A stretch of DNA of 64,000 bases, taken from NCBI RefSeq assembly GCF_009905375.1, contig NC_133652.1:24047339-24111338 (forward strand). The letters run 5' to 3'. The position numbers were made by a program, and so were the translations under genes. The stretch is from Apium graveolens (lineage: Eukaryota > Streptophyta > Magnoliopsida > Apiales > Apiaceae). Shown here in pieces: positions 10,563 through 20,008 of the stretch (position 1 is the stretch's first letter; the number at the start of each line of letters is the position of its first letter). Below the pieces are notes generated by a model. That model saw only the letters and a program-made list of their open reading frames with translations, had not been told where the DNA came from and did not search any database.

Positions 10563-10836
10563 CCCTCCTGTAATAAGTTTTATAATGTATATACATGAAT
10601 CGAGTAAAGTAATCTTCTACGACAGATTGATACAAAAATCCCTCCTGTAATAAATTTTATAATGCATGTACATGAATATCTCTAGCCGTAATTACATTTA
10701 CTCAAGTAAATATTAACAAGTTTATATGAATTACATTTGGTCAGATGAATAATACAAGAGCTACTACATAGTTTCTACCAGACTACTACTACTATACTTT
10801 GTCAGATCATTGTATATGTCCTTGCATTTGTAGACA
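10563..10836 (-). other. CACTA interior, possible 3' end of the cargo
   Basis: A 38-bp word starting CCCTCCTGTAATAAGTTTTA at 10563 recurs at 10639 with a few changes. The rest is non-coding. On the minus strand this would be downstream of the transporter fragment. Confidence 0.5.
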
Positions 10837-11251
10837 ATACAATGCAGCAAAGATTGGCAATGGGATAGAAGCGAATACTGCCCCAAACTTTCCTGCAGGA
10901 TCATTGTCAAAGCGCTTGACAAGTTATTAACAAACTGCATATAAAAAACAAAACCTATACATTTTGACATAAACAAAGAGGCTTACCCAGGATGGAAAAG
11001 AAGATCATAAAGCACGCAGATATCTGTACAACTCTTCGACTGCCCACTCGAGTTAATGCTAAAAGACAAACATTCTCGCTGTAGACAAAACAAACATTGA
11101 CTAATAAATATATGATGCCCATGTTCAATCTTTATAAACATGGTCATCCAGGAAAAAGGTTGTCAAATTGTGAGGCATCTTACGTAGATACTGAAGATCC
11201 ATTTCCAGTCCCAAATATCCCCGACAACAAAATTCCAATTCCCTGATAAAA
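10837..11251 (-). pseudogene. Captured nucleobase-ascorbate transporter (NAT/NCS2) exons
   Basis: Three exon pieces in order on the minus strand. First, 11251-11184 reads YQGIGILLSGIFGTGNGSS. Second, 11078-10987 reads LLALTRVGSRRVVQISA and FMIFFSILG. Third, 10892 to about 10837 reads KFGAVFASIP and ends in ALYCL. Splice sites are visible: GT at 11183, CAG before 11078, GT at 10986, CAG before 10892; phases join correctly. NAT proteins are 12-to-14-helix plasma-membrane carriers of purines, uracil or ascorbate. The second piece covers the NAT signature (E-N-x-G-x4-T-R), but here the glycine is cysteine (ENVCLLALTR). Only about 70-80 residues of a ~520-residue protein are present, so it cannot transport. 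It lies directly downstream of the SurE fragment. Confidence 0.88.
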
Positions 11252-11257
11252 TTATAA

Positions 11258-13404
11258 AGCTTCTCGCATAAAAACGAGACTGTTCTCAGAGTCTTGTGAT
11301 ACTTTCGTACCATTCATCTCAATTTTTGTCGAATCAGCTATGATAGTCATTGTTGATAATATTTTTCCAACTTGTGCTTCAGAAGTAATTTTCTTCCAAC
11401 CCATTCTGATAATACTATTTCCCTGCTTTGTCAACTTGTATCCTTACAGAGTACAAAATGAGCAGCAAACACAATTCAAGTCAAGCTACATGAAGTTCTA
11501 ATTTAGTTCTGAATTCAAAGATGGATCATTATAATCCATAGCCTGATACTTAATCTTTGTTCTCTCCGAATATCATTAAAGCAGACGATGATGGCTGTAA
11601 AAGCTGCAAGTCTCACCTTATGATTCGAAATATCTGTAGGCATATCAATATTCAAAAAGCACTTTAGAGGATATGTTTTACTTCTGACTTCAACCAAAAT
11701 TGCACTTATTATGGGTAAGCAAGCCTCGGCAGAAAGTTTAAAGTCATTAGCAGTGCTCTTACCCCCCATCCTGGCAGTTGAGAACACAAATTGAATCAAG
11801 AAAAATAAAAACTGATCCCAAAGCAGTTGCAACGTGCAATATATTGATGCATGTCTACATAGTGCATTTTGTAAGTTAATGTGTACCAGTCATAAGATAT
11901 TGAGATAGAAGGTATCCCGTAGAAAAAGGCTTCTCGAGCACCTGCTACTGTTCCTGAGTACATGCTGTTATTCCAGTAACATATTTGATTAGTTGTGCAG
12001 ACTTAAGAGTTTATACTGCACACTTAAGGTCACATACTATATAGACTACTTTTACTAAACAAAAAAGTGTTTCCTCAGACAGAGAGATACTGACATGCGG
12101 TAACCAGAGTTGCAACCCATGTTTATGCCACTAATAACCTGTGACCAAAACAAACAAGAGTAAGCAACGAAATTTTTTTTTTTAAAAAAAAAAACAATTG
12201 AATAGAGTTGTTAGTAAGTGCTCAGCTTGAGTCGTTACAAATAGGTAACATCTTAGGTTATAGAAACATCAGCAACCAGAATGATATTTGAGCTTTAGCA
12301 CGATTTACAACTAATGAGAATATCAGTTTACAAAGTTGATTTAGAATAGTTACCAGATCAGGCACTATAGGAAAAAAAGTTCCGGAGATTCCCAGAGATG
12401 CACAATCTGTTGGAGTTCTTGGAATAGCAAAAAAAACAAGTAAACAATAATAAGAAAACACTTCTTATAAATCATTATCAATTAAAATTCCAAGATTAAA
12501 GACTATAAACAATATATTTGGTCTTCATCTAGGCGTCGCCATCAGTATGTTGTGTGAGTGCCAGAAGCACGCAAGTAATTTGTTCGCAAAGAAAAATGAA
12601 AGATAATATACATTTTATAACAATGTGAAATGAAAATAAACCAGAAACTGCATAGGCTGTTGCTCCCTGAATTTCTACTTGCTTAACATGGACATGATGC
12701 ATCCAAGTAATGCTGTGACTAACAGCTGACCTTTCCCTATAAAAGAATTATTAAATACAAGAAAAACAATCAAAATGTTTCTAATTAAACATTATCCCCC
12801 AGTTATGCACATTATTTAAGCACCATCCTCCTAAAAACTTAGTTTTTTCATTCTATTCCTTCCTCGTTTCATTCCCACCAAGTGAACACAACCTATGTGA
12901 CTTAATTCTATCACTGCTCCACTTACGGAAATGATTTAGAGTAACGAGATATATTAACACAAAAACATGATATTCATGCTAGCCTTCGCTCTAACTTAAC
13001 AATTAGCAATTCCACATTGTGGAGTTGGATAATACCTGAGACCGTACTTTGCAACTTAATTTGTATACCTTCCGTATTGCAATTGAAGCATAATTAAAAC
13101 TCAAAACTTAACGTTTAAGTAAGTGTAAGCTTTTAAATCAAAAGAAAAACAAACCTACATTACATCTAAGCTGTTATGCTGGTTAAATTAATATACGATA
13201 ACTGTTATTAATTATATGATAGAATCCATGTACCAGAAGCATTGGTAAAAATGGATTGAAAGTCGACGTACGTTTCAGGGGCACAGACAAGGACTTGATA
13301 TTGATCTGTAGAGACCAGGCCTGAACCAGAGCTTGCAAGCCAGCACCATCAATACCATCATCGTTGGTTACCAAGATCGTAGGCCTAGCGTGATCATTTT
13401 CCAT
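11258..13404 (-). pseudogene. Captured SurE-type 5'-nucleotidase/phosphatase gene, decayed
   Basis: Seven exons on the minus strand match plant SurE (survival protein E, a metal-dependent 5'/3'-nucleotidase) from its start. Exon 1, 13404-13272: ILVTNDDGIDGAG with the metal-binding NDDG. Exon 2, 12736-12642: SAVSHSITW and GATAYAVSG. Exon 3, about 12406-12354: PTDCASLGISG. Exon 4, 12138-12095: VISGINMGCNSGY. Exon 5, 11964-11887: [13 protein letters not shown]. Exon 6, 11770-11617: [18 protein letters not shown] and CFLNID. Exon 7, 11442 to about 11258: GYKLTKQGNSIIRMGW. Most introns keep GT..AG. Damage: one base is missing in exon 1 after LVQ, and two acceptors (exons 3 and 7) have lost the expected AG position. 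The C-terminus is replaced by transporter sequence. Not a working enzyme as it stands. Confidence 0.9.
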
Positions 13405-13687
13405 CTTAGTGTGAAAATTACAGCTAGTGATTTGTGCCAGAGGCTCTCAGATAAGGACCAACTGATCATGGCACATATGTCTCTTTATAGAGCAGTAGCA
13501 CAACTGGTCAGGAATTACACAGAATCATCAAAAACTGTTAAGCTACGCACTCCAATTCGGGGAGCAAACCGTAACGGACTCTCGAAAGCATAAGCATAGA
13601 AGTCATCAAAACAGAAGCAGTGGTCGTGTGATAGGGTTGCATCGAACTCATTTCAACCGGACAACTATAAAACACACACAAATATCA
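13405..13687 (-). other. CACTA cargo, segment upstream of the SurE start
   Basis: An 86-codon frame on the plus strand (13333-13593) overlaps SurE exon 1 in antisense and is a shadow. On the minus strand this stretch may be untranslated leader or intron. It is less AT-rich than the flanks. Confidence 0.4.
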
Positions 13688-13990
13688 TCACTGTGTAAAT
13701 AATAAACGTAATAGCACAATATAAAAGGCAAGAGTTTGTGTTATAATTAGTACCTGAATAAAAGAGTGGAGAGAGATGGCTTTCTGGTGGGCATACGAAA
13801 GGGAGGTGGAGAGGGGGCGGCTTTGGTTTTGGTAGCGTAAGCAATTCTCAACAGTACCATTATCCCCTTTAAAATCTTTCCCTCCTTCCTCATTTGCATT
13901 TGCATTGAGTGACCTGTTGGATTTCTTGAGTTCCTTTTCTCTCAAAAGCCTCTCCACTCTAGTCCTCAAAAGTCTCTCCAGACAACCTAA
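13688..13990 (-). CDS. Unrecognised open segment at the 5' end of the CACTA cargo
   Basis: A minus-strand frame, open for about 95 codons, is rich in Arg, Lys, Glu and Asn. It begins with a doubled LERLLR/VERLLR motif, and the part up to SLHSFIQ (near 13753) is followed by CAGGTACT, a plausible 5' splice site; residues after that look intronic. It may be the first exon of a third captured gene or of the chimeric transcript. I recognise no family. It lies between the CT-rich leader and SurE exon 1 in the same direction. Confidence 0.35.
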   Translation of the reverse strand, partial: LGCLERLLRTRVERLLREKELKKSNRSLNANANEEGGKDFKGDNGTVENCLRYQNQSRPLSTSLSYAHQKAISLHSFIQVLIITQTLAFYIVLLRLLFTQ

Positions 13991-14085
13991 TTGAACAAAT
14001 TAAACCTAATTGAACAAACAAACCTAACTGAACAAATTAAACCTAATTGAACAAACAAACATAATTGAATAAACAAACCTTTTCA
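13985..14085. repeat. Minisatellite, 18-19 bp unit, about five copies
   Basis: Units alternate between CCTAATTGAACAAATTAAA and CCTAATTGAACAAACAAA, with single-base changes. It lies within the CACTA cargo, just upstream (minus strand) of the unrecognised open segment. Confidence 0.85.
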
Positions 14086-14089
14086 GAAA

Positions 14090-14340
14090 TTAGGGTTTCT
14101 CGTAGATGGGGTTTGATTAATTGAAGCTGTTCTTCAATTTGGGGTTTAATTGAGACCCTATATACCTGCAATCAACTGAAATGTTGTGTGTGTGAGAGAG
14201 AGATGGAAGAGAGATAGAGGGAGAGAAGCAGAGAGAGAGAAAGAGAACCAGAGAGAGAAGGGAGAGCTTAGAGAGAGAGAGCAGAGAGAGTGAGAGTGAG
14301 ATAGAGAGAGACAGGAAAAAAATTAGGGGAAAACTGGTTT
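14090..14340 (-). promoter_or_regulatory. CT-rich leader/promoter-like region of the CACTA cargo
   Basis: On the plus strand 14190-14310 is a GAGAGAGA-rich microsatellite, so on the minus strand it is CT-rich, as is common just downstream of plant transcription starts. Nearby the minus strand contains GAAACCCTAATTTC, a telo-box-like word often found in 5' leaders. Its placement upstream of all captured exons suggests it was captured with a promoter. This is inference from composition only. Confidence 0.4.
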
Positions 14341-14414
14341 TTTTTTGTTAGGGGGGAATATTTGGGGAATAAAGGGGGGAAAGTTTCCGCGTGTTTTTTT
14401 TAATTTTTTTAAGT

Positions 14415-14655
14415 TAACCATTGACAACGGTTGTAAAATACAATTGATGTCTATAAAACAAAGACATTGGTTATATAAAAAACTGATGTCTAACTAACAT
14501 TTCTCATTTTTAAAAAATAACTATACACAACGGTTATATTCTCGACCGATGTCTAATATAAGCAGTAACATCGGTTTTAAAATAACCGATTTCTAAAAGA
14601 ACTTTAACATCGGTCGTCTGAGCAACCGATGTCTAAGGACCGATGTCTATTGATA
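14415..14655. repeat. Right subterminal repeat array of the CACTA element
   Basis: Repeated ACATCGGTT/AACCGATGTC-like words mirror those at the left end and finish with CCGATGTCTATTGATAGAATT before the terminus. Confidence 0.85.
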
Positions 14656-14672
14656 GAATTCTAGTAGTGTTT

Positions 14673-14905
14673 GTAAAAAATAAAATATTTGGATTGAGAT
14701 CTTCAATATTCCTTTCAGCTATTGGTCTGTTGAAGGGTTGTGCTATATATGTAGTGCTATAGGTAGGCCTGTAGCATTTCATAGACAAACTCTTATGATT
14801 GCTAAGAATAAGTCCCCTTCTGATAAAGCTCTAGTCTGTGTAGAGATTGATGAGGGTGCATCCCGAACTTCTGTTCACTATGCCAATAATGGCTTTTTGC
14901 AACAT
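14673..14905 (+). pseudogene. LINE ORF1 (DUF4283) remnant, second part, copy A
   Basis: After the CACTA element the DUF4283 protein resumes with IFNIPFSYWSVEGLCYI and AIGRPVAFHRQTLMIAKN, then CVEIDEGASR, in an altered frame relative to the first part. These are the usual later blocks of the domain (a conserved WxxxxNIP, then SAIGRP). The zinc-knuckle tail of the same ORF is probably at 17966-18530, beyond the palindrome-rich insertion. Confidence 0.75.
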
Positions 14906-15212
14906 TCCAAATAAGTTGGAAGAGACCCAAAAAATGTTGAAGCTGATTGAAATTTTTTAACAACAATACTTTTTTTATGTTAGTATTTTCAATGTTGACT
15001 TATATTTTAAAGGTAACATTTCCAAATCTAAGGCAACACCACAAATTATGTTACCAAAAAACTATTTTTTGCCAAAAAAGTGGGACCCACATGAGAGGTG
15101 GACTGACACGTGGACCGACATGTGTACTGACACGGGGACTGTCATGTGGGATCCAATGAAATATGGGGCCCACATACTGGTGCACTGACATGTGGGGCAC
15201 ACTAAGAGGTAG

Positions 15213-15228
15213 GCCCCACATGTGGGGC
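15213..15228. repeat. Perfect 16-bp palindrome in a GC-rich island
   Basis: GCCCCACATGTGGGGC is fully self-complementary. It sits in a GC-rich stretch (15085-15250) full of CCCACATG and TGACACGTGG-type words. The same palindrome is at 34938-34953 in block B. Confidence 0.85.
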
Positions 15229-16723
15229 TTATTGTGGGACCCACTTGTGGGATCAATTACTATGTGGCAAGATAACTTTGTTCTCTTATCCAACACTTTA
15301 GAAGAGTAGTGACAACACTTTTTTGTTTAAAAAAATGCACAATTTATAATATTGTCATCCAGTACAACAACCAAATCAATATATAACCAGATAATTATAA
15401 AATCCGAATCAGTACAACCAGATCAATATACAAAATCCAAGATAACTTATTTTTTCATTTCTACCATACATTATTATAGTACATAATAATGCTCACAAAC
15501 TACGAAAGTATCTTTTGATTCAACCAACTAGTTGCTGAATGCCAATGCACTCCCTTTAATGCCATTCCTTGTATCTAGATTTTCATATTGGACTTGCAAA
15601 ATTTGTAAATAGATTAGGACACTATAAGTGTTGCCTTCATAATAAAAATGTGTGTTGTAGAACAATCACATAACGTTCATAAATATATCAAATATATCTT
15701 GGATATGCTTCAACATTGAAGTAACCGCAGAAAAGAGGCATTTTTCTTATCACAATACATGCACTAACAGAAAACTACAAATAATTATAAATTAAATCTT
15801 GGAGATCATTTTATACCGATATTACGCCCCAAGTTTGTTAATTAAAAATTATAATAAATTATTAATGTATAATAAAATAAACTCGTACATGGACACCACA
15901 AATATATCATTACTTAATAAAGTTCTTGTTCAACAAAATTATACCATTTTGAATAGGTGCAATTACAATATATGCGCAAATGTAGAATTTAGTCAAATTA
16001 CACTTTTATTAGTACGTAGATAATTCAGGGAACTTTATAAGCTACCAACACTTGTCAAAACCTTTAAGAAATGTGATTATAAAAAATACATACCATCTTG
16101 ATATTATGTCAACTATCAGCCAGTTTTCAATAAGAATCTACTCTTCTTCCCAAATGTATCTTTCGAATCCTAAATAGAATCAATGATATTTTGTAGCTCC
16201 GAATAGAAGAACCCTACAATAGTCAATAGACTACTCATAACAACAAAAAGAATAATCTTTACACAAAACCAGACAGTTGATTTTATCATCCGAAATATCA
16301 AATAAGATACTAATCACTTATCTATGCAGGAGTTAAAAAATTAAAAAGACATAGGCTTTGTAAATTCTGACAAAGACTTACATTTATCTAAAAAATTATG
16401 ACTTGTTTTAGACAAGTTTTGGTTCTCACCAGGATAATTTCAAGACAACGCAAGTTGGGTCAACATCTGATCAAATTAAAGGATTTTAATATTTGGCACA
16501 AATTACATGATCCAAGCTAGTCCCAGAACCTATATATGTAAAAAATATTACTATGGTCAGACCTAAGCTACATACATCACATCCGTATCTAAAACTTAGG
16601 AACATTATAAAGGGTAAGAACGATATGGCCTTTTTTCTCCATAAAAAATTACTCACTGGTTCCATGAGATTCATCATCTCTTGGTTTTAATCGATTGATA
16701 AATATGCAATGTGAAAATACGAA

Positions 16724-16780
16724 AGGCGGGGTAATATAAATTATAGGCGGGGTAATATAACTTATAGCCTGGGTAAGATG
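16724..16780 (+). repeat. Short tandem repeat, 21-bp unit, about three copies
   Basis: AGGCGGGGTAATATAAATTAT repeats with small changes at 16724, 16745 and 16766. Confidence 0.8.
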
Positions 16781-17965
16781 TTACGAGCGTGCTGGATGAG
16801 TTTATAGAGCTCAATAGTAGAGCAAATGCGTTAAGTGTCTTCTCTGAAGAATATCTCGATCTTTTGGAGTTCATCAAATGCTCTCATATCTAAAATAAGA
16901 AAGGCAATTTGGAAAATTAATAGTAAAGAAGAAAGGGAGTTAGAAAAATTACCCCTTGCTCCCGAGTTTAGAAAAGGAAGGAAAGTAAGTGTTGGGTAAG
17001 TAAAGTAGTTTCACTTGCATCCATAATTGTGCTCCTGAGTTTTTAAAAGGAGCGAAAGCAAGTGTTAATGAATGCAAATCTAACAAAATTTCACTCCAAA
17101 ATTTTCACTCCAAAAATGGGATGAAAGTACTTTACCTCCTTATCACTTACTTCTTTCCCTTAAAAATGCTCGGGACTAAGGCCTAAAAGTAAATAGAGAG
17201 GGGGGAGAGGGGGAGGAAGAGAGAACACATAGCTCGTATGTGTGGGAGAGTCTGGAAATACGAAGTTGGAAGAGCATCTGAGCTGAGTATTTGAGTGATC
17301 TTTGATATTATTGGAGTCCTGATTGGATCTAATTTAAATAAAAATTAAATCATGGGAAAATTAGATCTAATTCACTAGAGTATGTAGAACTGAAACTAAT
17401 TATTCAAGAAAATCAAGCTTTATAAAGAGAGAAAGTGTGTGTTGTGTAAATTCAATAAGAGAGAGATCGCAAATGGAATTGTAATATGTGTGTTAGGATT
17501 TTGAGTGAGAATTGGGGGAGCGGGTAGGGTTTTGAAAGATGAGGCCCCTTCATTTTTTCCCCTAAGTTATTGGGTGGTATATTTCCTGCTCACCAAATTC
17601 ATGTACAACTGTTTATATTATAAAAATGTATTATTAATTTTGTAACACTTGTTTGATTTTTATTAAATATATTTAATTTAATTTTTTATTTTTCATTAAT
17701 TGTAAAACTTTTTATTAACTAAAGAATTAATTATTTCCCTTATCACGTCACCAGTGTGGGATACACATGTGGGGACCCCTAGTGACACATCAGTAGAATT
17801 TTAACTATATTTAATAAAAATTAAATATATTTATTTATAATATGTCTTGACAACACTTTTTCAGGCTTCTACTAACATAATTAAAATATATTTAATAGCT
17901 TAGATTAATGTTGTGCTATGGCAACATTTTCTACAGTAACATCACTTAATAATGTTGTATAAGGT

Positions 17966-18530
17966 CGTTTATAGCCTAGTGTTACAACTGTGATTCCTAG
18001 TCATTCTGATAAATTTATGGCTAGGGTTAACATTGTTTATCTGGAATCTCTTCAAAGCTGCCTTATGTGTCTTTCCTTTTTGATCATTCAACGAAAGCTT
18101 GTGAGGATGTATTGAAATTGGTTCCTGGTATATACGATTCTGCAAGACAAGGAAAAGGATATATTTAAGTGGAAGAAAGAATATTTCTTTGATACAGATG
18201 ATAGTAGCCACGAGGGAAGTTCAGGTTTCTGAGCCACATGGTGAAGCTAAAGGTAAGCTTGTGGCTGATGAAGGGGAGAGTTGTGATGGTACCCATTCTA
18301 GGATGGTGGTTACTGGCCTGCGAGCTAAACTTGAACAGTACTTCTAGCGGAAGTACATTCGCAAGGAAAGAAAGAGGTCAATATTGGAACAGGAATCTGA
18401 AAAGGGTGAAGAAGAAGCAGCTGGAGGTGGTCCTCCTGCTCAAGATATTGATTCAAGGGGTGTTCTACTTATTAATATACATGTTTCTGATGATTTTCTT
18501 CCAGACAAATAACCGAGAATAAAGCAGCAT
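17966..18530 (+). pseudogene. LINE ORF1 tail with decayed zinc knuckle
   Basis: Read across frames, the segment shows DKFMARVNIVY, then SCLMC, then FDHSTKACEDV. Together these resemble the CX2CX4HX4C knuckle that follows DUF4283 in plant LINE ORF1, broken by a frameshift between the cysteines and the histidine. Downstream, 18230-18510 is open in parts and rich in Lys, Glu and Arg, like the linker of such proteins. It is probably the continuation of 14673-14905. Confidence 0.5.
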
Positions 18531-18578
18531 TCCATATGAGAAAATGCAGTTTAATTATACAGATTGGATGCATAGAGT

Positions 18579-19474
18579 TGTTAGGATTATTAGGAGATTA
18601 TGTATTCTCGTTTGACTGGGTTTCATTCTCCTAACTTTGCCCAAACAAACTCTATCTAATAAACGTATTTGAACTATTCAAACTCTATTATCCATAAAAG
18701 TTTATCTCTTTAAAATAAACTAACCAATTATATTCAATGAATCATTCAAATGGTTTTCAAACAACTTTGCTAAACATACTTATCCTTATCCTGAGTTCAA
18801 AAAACAAAGCCGTTAGATTTCTGACTATATATATACAACTTCTGTTTCAGATTGAGAACTAATGCTCACACGCTTTATCTTTATTCTTTCTGAAAAATCG
18901 ATTTTTCATAAAACAAGAATGATATCATTCTTGTTTTACACATTTTGAATACCCAGTAGAACAAGTTTATAGTTTGAGTTGTAATTTCATATTCATTTGA
19001 TTGTTCGTGTATTCATATCAACTTGTGACGGGTTGTGGCAAGGTTTTGATTTCAAAGGATTAGCCAAGGTAGCCAATGGGCTAGGTGGTAGTAGTAGTGT
19101 TAGGTAGCAAGTGTGCTAAGGGAAAAGGGTTCTTTCGTGGCTATCTGTTTGTAATCAAGAAAAGATTGTAAGTTCTTTTATTGAAGTTGATATAATACAT
19201 TCTCTATGCTAGTTGGCATGGGTACTTAGATGTAGGGCATAGACTAGGAGTAGGGGTCGAACCAAGTGAAAACGTCTTGGTGTTATGCATTGTTTAATTT
19301 CTTTATTACTGCAATTAGATATCATTAATTTATATTCTGCAAATTAATTGAGACTGTCTCATAGTCTCATAGTCTGTCTCGTTCGTAAAGGGCCTGTCCC
19401 ATTTACAAAAGAGATTGTCCCATTTGTCTTAACAGTTAAAATATGGGATATATAGATTGTGCCTTTGAATTTAA
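18579..19474 (+). mobile_element. Solo LTR, copia, same family as 4280-5139
   Basis: It starts TGTTAGGATT and ends near GCCTTTGAATTTAA. No primer-binding site follows and no polypurine tract precedes, so it is a lone LTR left by recombination. Most similar to the 4280 LTR across its second half (CTATGCTAGTTGGCATGG, GTCGAACCAAGTGAAAA). It contains repeated GACTGTCTCAT-type words near its 3' end. A clean 5-bp target duplication is not evident. Confidence 0.75.
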
Positions 19475-19536
19475 CTATAGTTAATGCTATTCAAGAAGCA
19501 GGAGGCAAGAAACGGACAAATTGTGAGGCCGAAGAC

Positions 19537-20000
19537 TAGGGGTGAGCAAAACCGAACCGAAACCGAAAAATCGAACCGAACCGTGCTAATTCGGTTCGGT
19601 CGGTCCTGATTTTTCAGAAATTCGGTCTATTCGATTCAGATCGAATAGACCGAAATAAAATTTGGTTCGGTCCGGTTCTTTTAAAAAATATTTCGGTCCA
19701 TACCGAAGACCGAATAGACCAAATTATAAATACTATAATTTTATATTATATACATTTTATATTTATCTTAAAAAGTATACTCATAATTTTTAATTCGTAA
19801 TTGTATTTATACACTTTTAGTACTCTGTATATCACCTTACCTTAATTATACTTTATATTTTATCATTTTTAAAATATTTTAGTACTCGGTCCATATTACA
19901 ATTTCGGTTCAGTCCGGTCCAAGAAAAAATGGTAGTTTAGTTTTTCGGTCTATTCGGTCCGGTCCGGTCTTGGACCGAACCGACTGAATGCTCAGCCCTA
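19537..20000. mobile_element. hAT-type MITE
   Basis: Ends TAGGGGTGAGCAAAACCGAA and, reversed, TAGGGCTGAGCATTCAGTCG, the familiar plant hAT terminus. Both ends are rich in CGGTTCGGT/ACCGAACCG. The flanks are 8-bp near-identical: CCGAAGAC (19529-19536) and CCCAAGAC (20001-20008), the length expected for hAT. 464 bp, no coding capacity. Confidence 0.88.
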
Positions 20001-20008
20001 CCCAAGAC

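Larger units (their letters stand above)
9955..14669 (-). mobile_element. Non-autonomous CACTA (En/Spm) element carrying captured gene fragments
   Basis: A 4,715-bp element with termini CACTACTAGAA / TTCTAGTAGTG, flanked by a 3-bp TTT duplication (9952-9954 and 14670-14672). The uninterrupted site is seen in block B at about 34388-34394 (TCCTTTGAAAG). Subterminal arrays of ACATCGGTT / AACCGATGTC occur at both ends. There is no transposase. The interior is minus-strand cargo: a CT-rich leader, an unrecognised open segment, SurE exons and nucleobase-ascorbate transporter exons. CACTA elements are known to capture host genes; this one would depend on a transposase from elsewhere. The strand given is that of the cargo. 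Confidence 0.93.
8137..16135 (+). repeat. Duplicated block, copy A (split by a CACTA element)
   Basis: 8137-9954 plus 14670-16135 is nearly the same sequence, in the same order and orientation, as 32160-35852 (copy B). Shared parts in order are a MITE, a second MITE-like segment, the GGTAATTAGAG segment, a Stowaway-like segment, LINE ORF1 (DUF4283) and the first part of a palindrome-rich element. Copy A has a 4.7-kb CACTA insertion that B lacks. Copy B has an extra MITE (32445-32851) that A lacks. Beyond 16135, A continues while B is cut off by a copia LTR. This is either a segmental duplication or two copies of a composite element. Confidence 0.85.
14945..17960. mobile_element. Putative non-autonomous TIR element splitting LINE ORF1
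   Basis: LINE ORF1 homology stops near 14905 and resumes near 17966. The two ends of the intervening DNA are loosely inverted: left ACAACAATAC...ATGTTAGT...AATGTTGAC, right (reversed) ACAACATTAT...ATGTTACT...AATGTTGCC. Both ends also carry GTGGGAYMCACATG-type words (15090 and about 17756). The first 1.2 kb is also in block B (34690-35852), so the insertion predates the duplication. Long degenerate terminal repeats suggest a Mutator-like element; no transposase and no clean target duplication were seen. The interior 16136-17740 holds no recognisable gene. Confidence 0.45.

Noticed and set aside
13333..13593. 86-codon plus-strand open frame
   Set aside because: It is antisense to SurE exon 1 and has no family match I recognise.
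14190..14310. GA-rich tract considered as a satellite or degraded coding region
   Set aside because: It is a simple GA microsatellite; its possible role as a leader is listed instead.
9955..14669. CACTA transposase
   Set aside because: No transposase frame or motif was found; all interior coding homology is to captured genes.
15051..15296. Pro/His-rich minus-strand frame of 81 codons
   Set aside because: It comes from the CCCACATG palindromic island; the same happens at 34784-34981.
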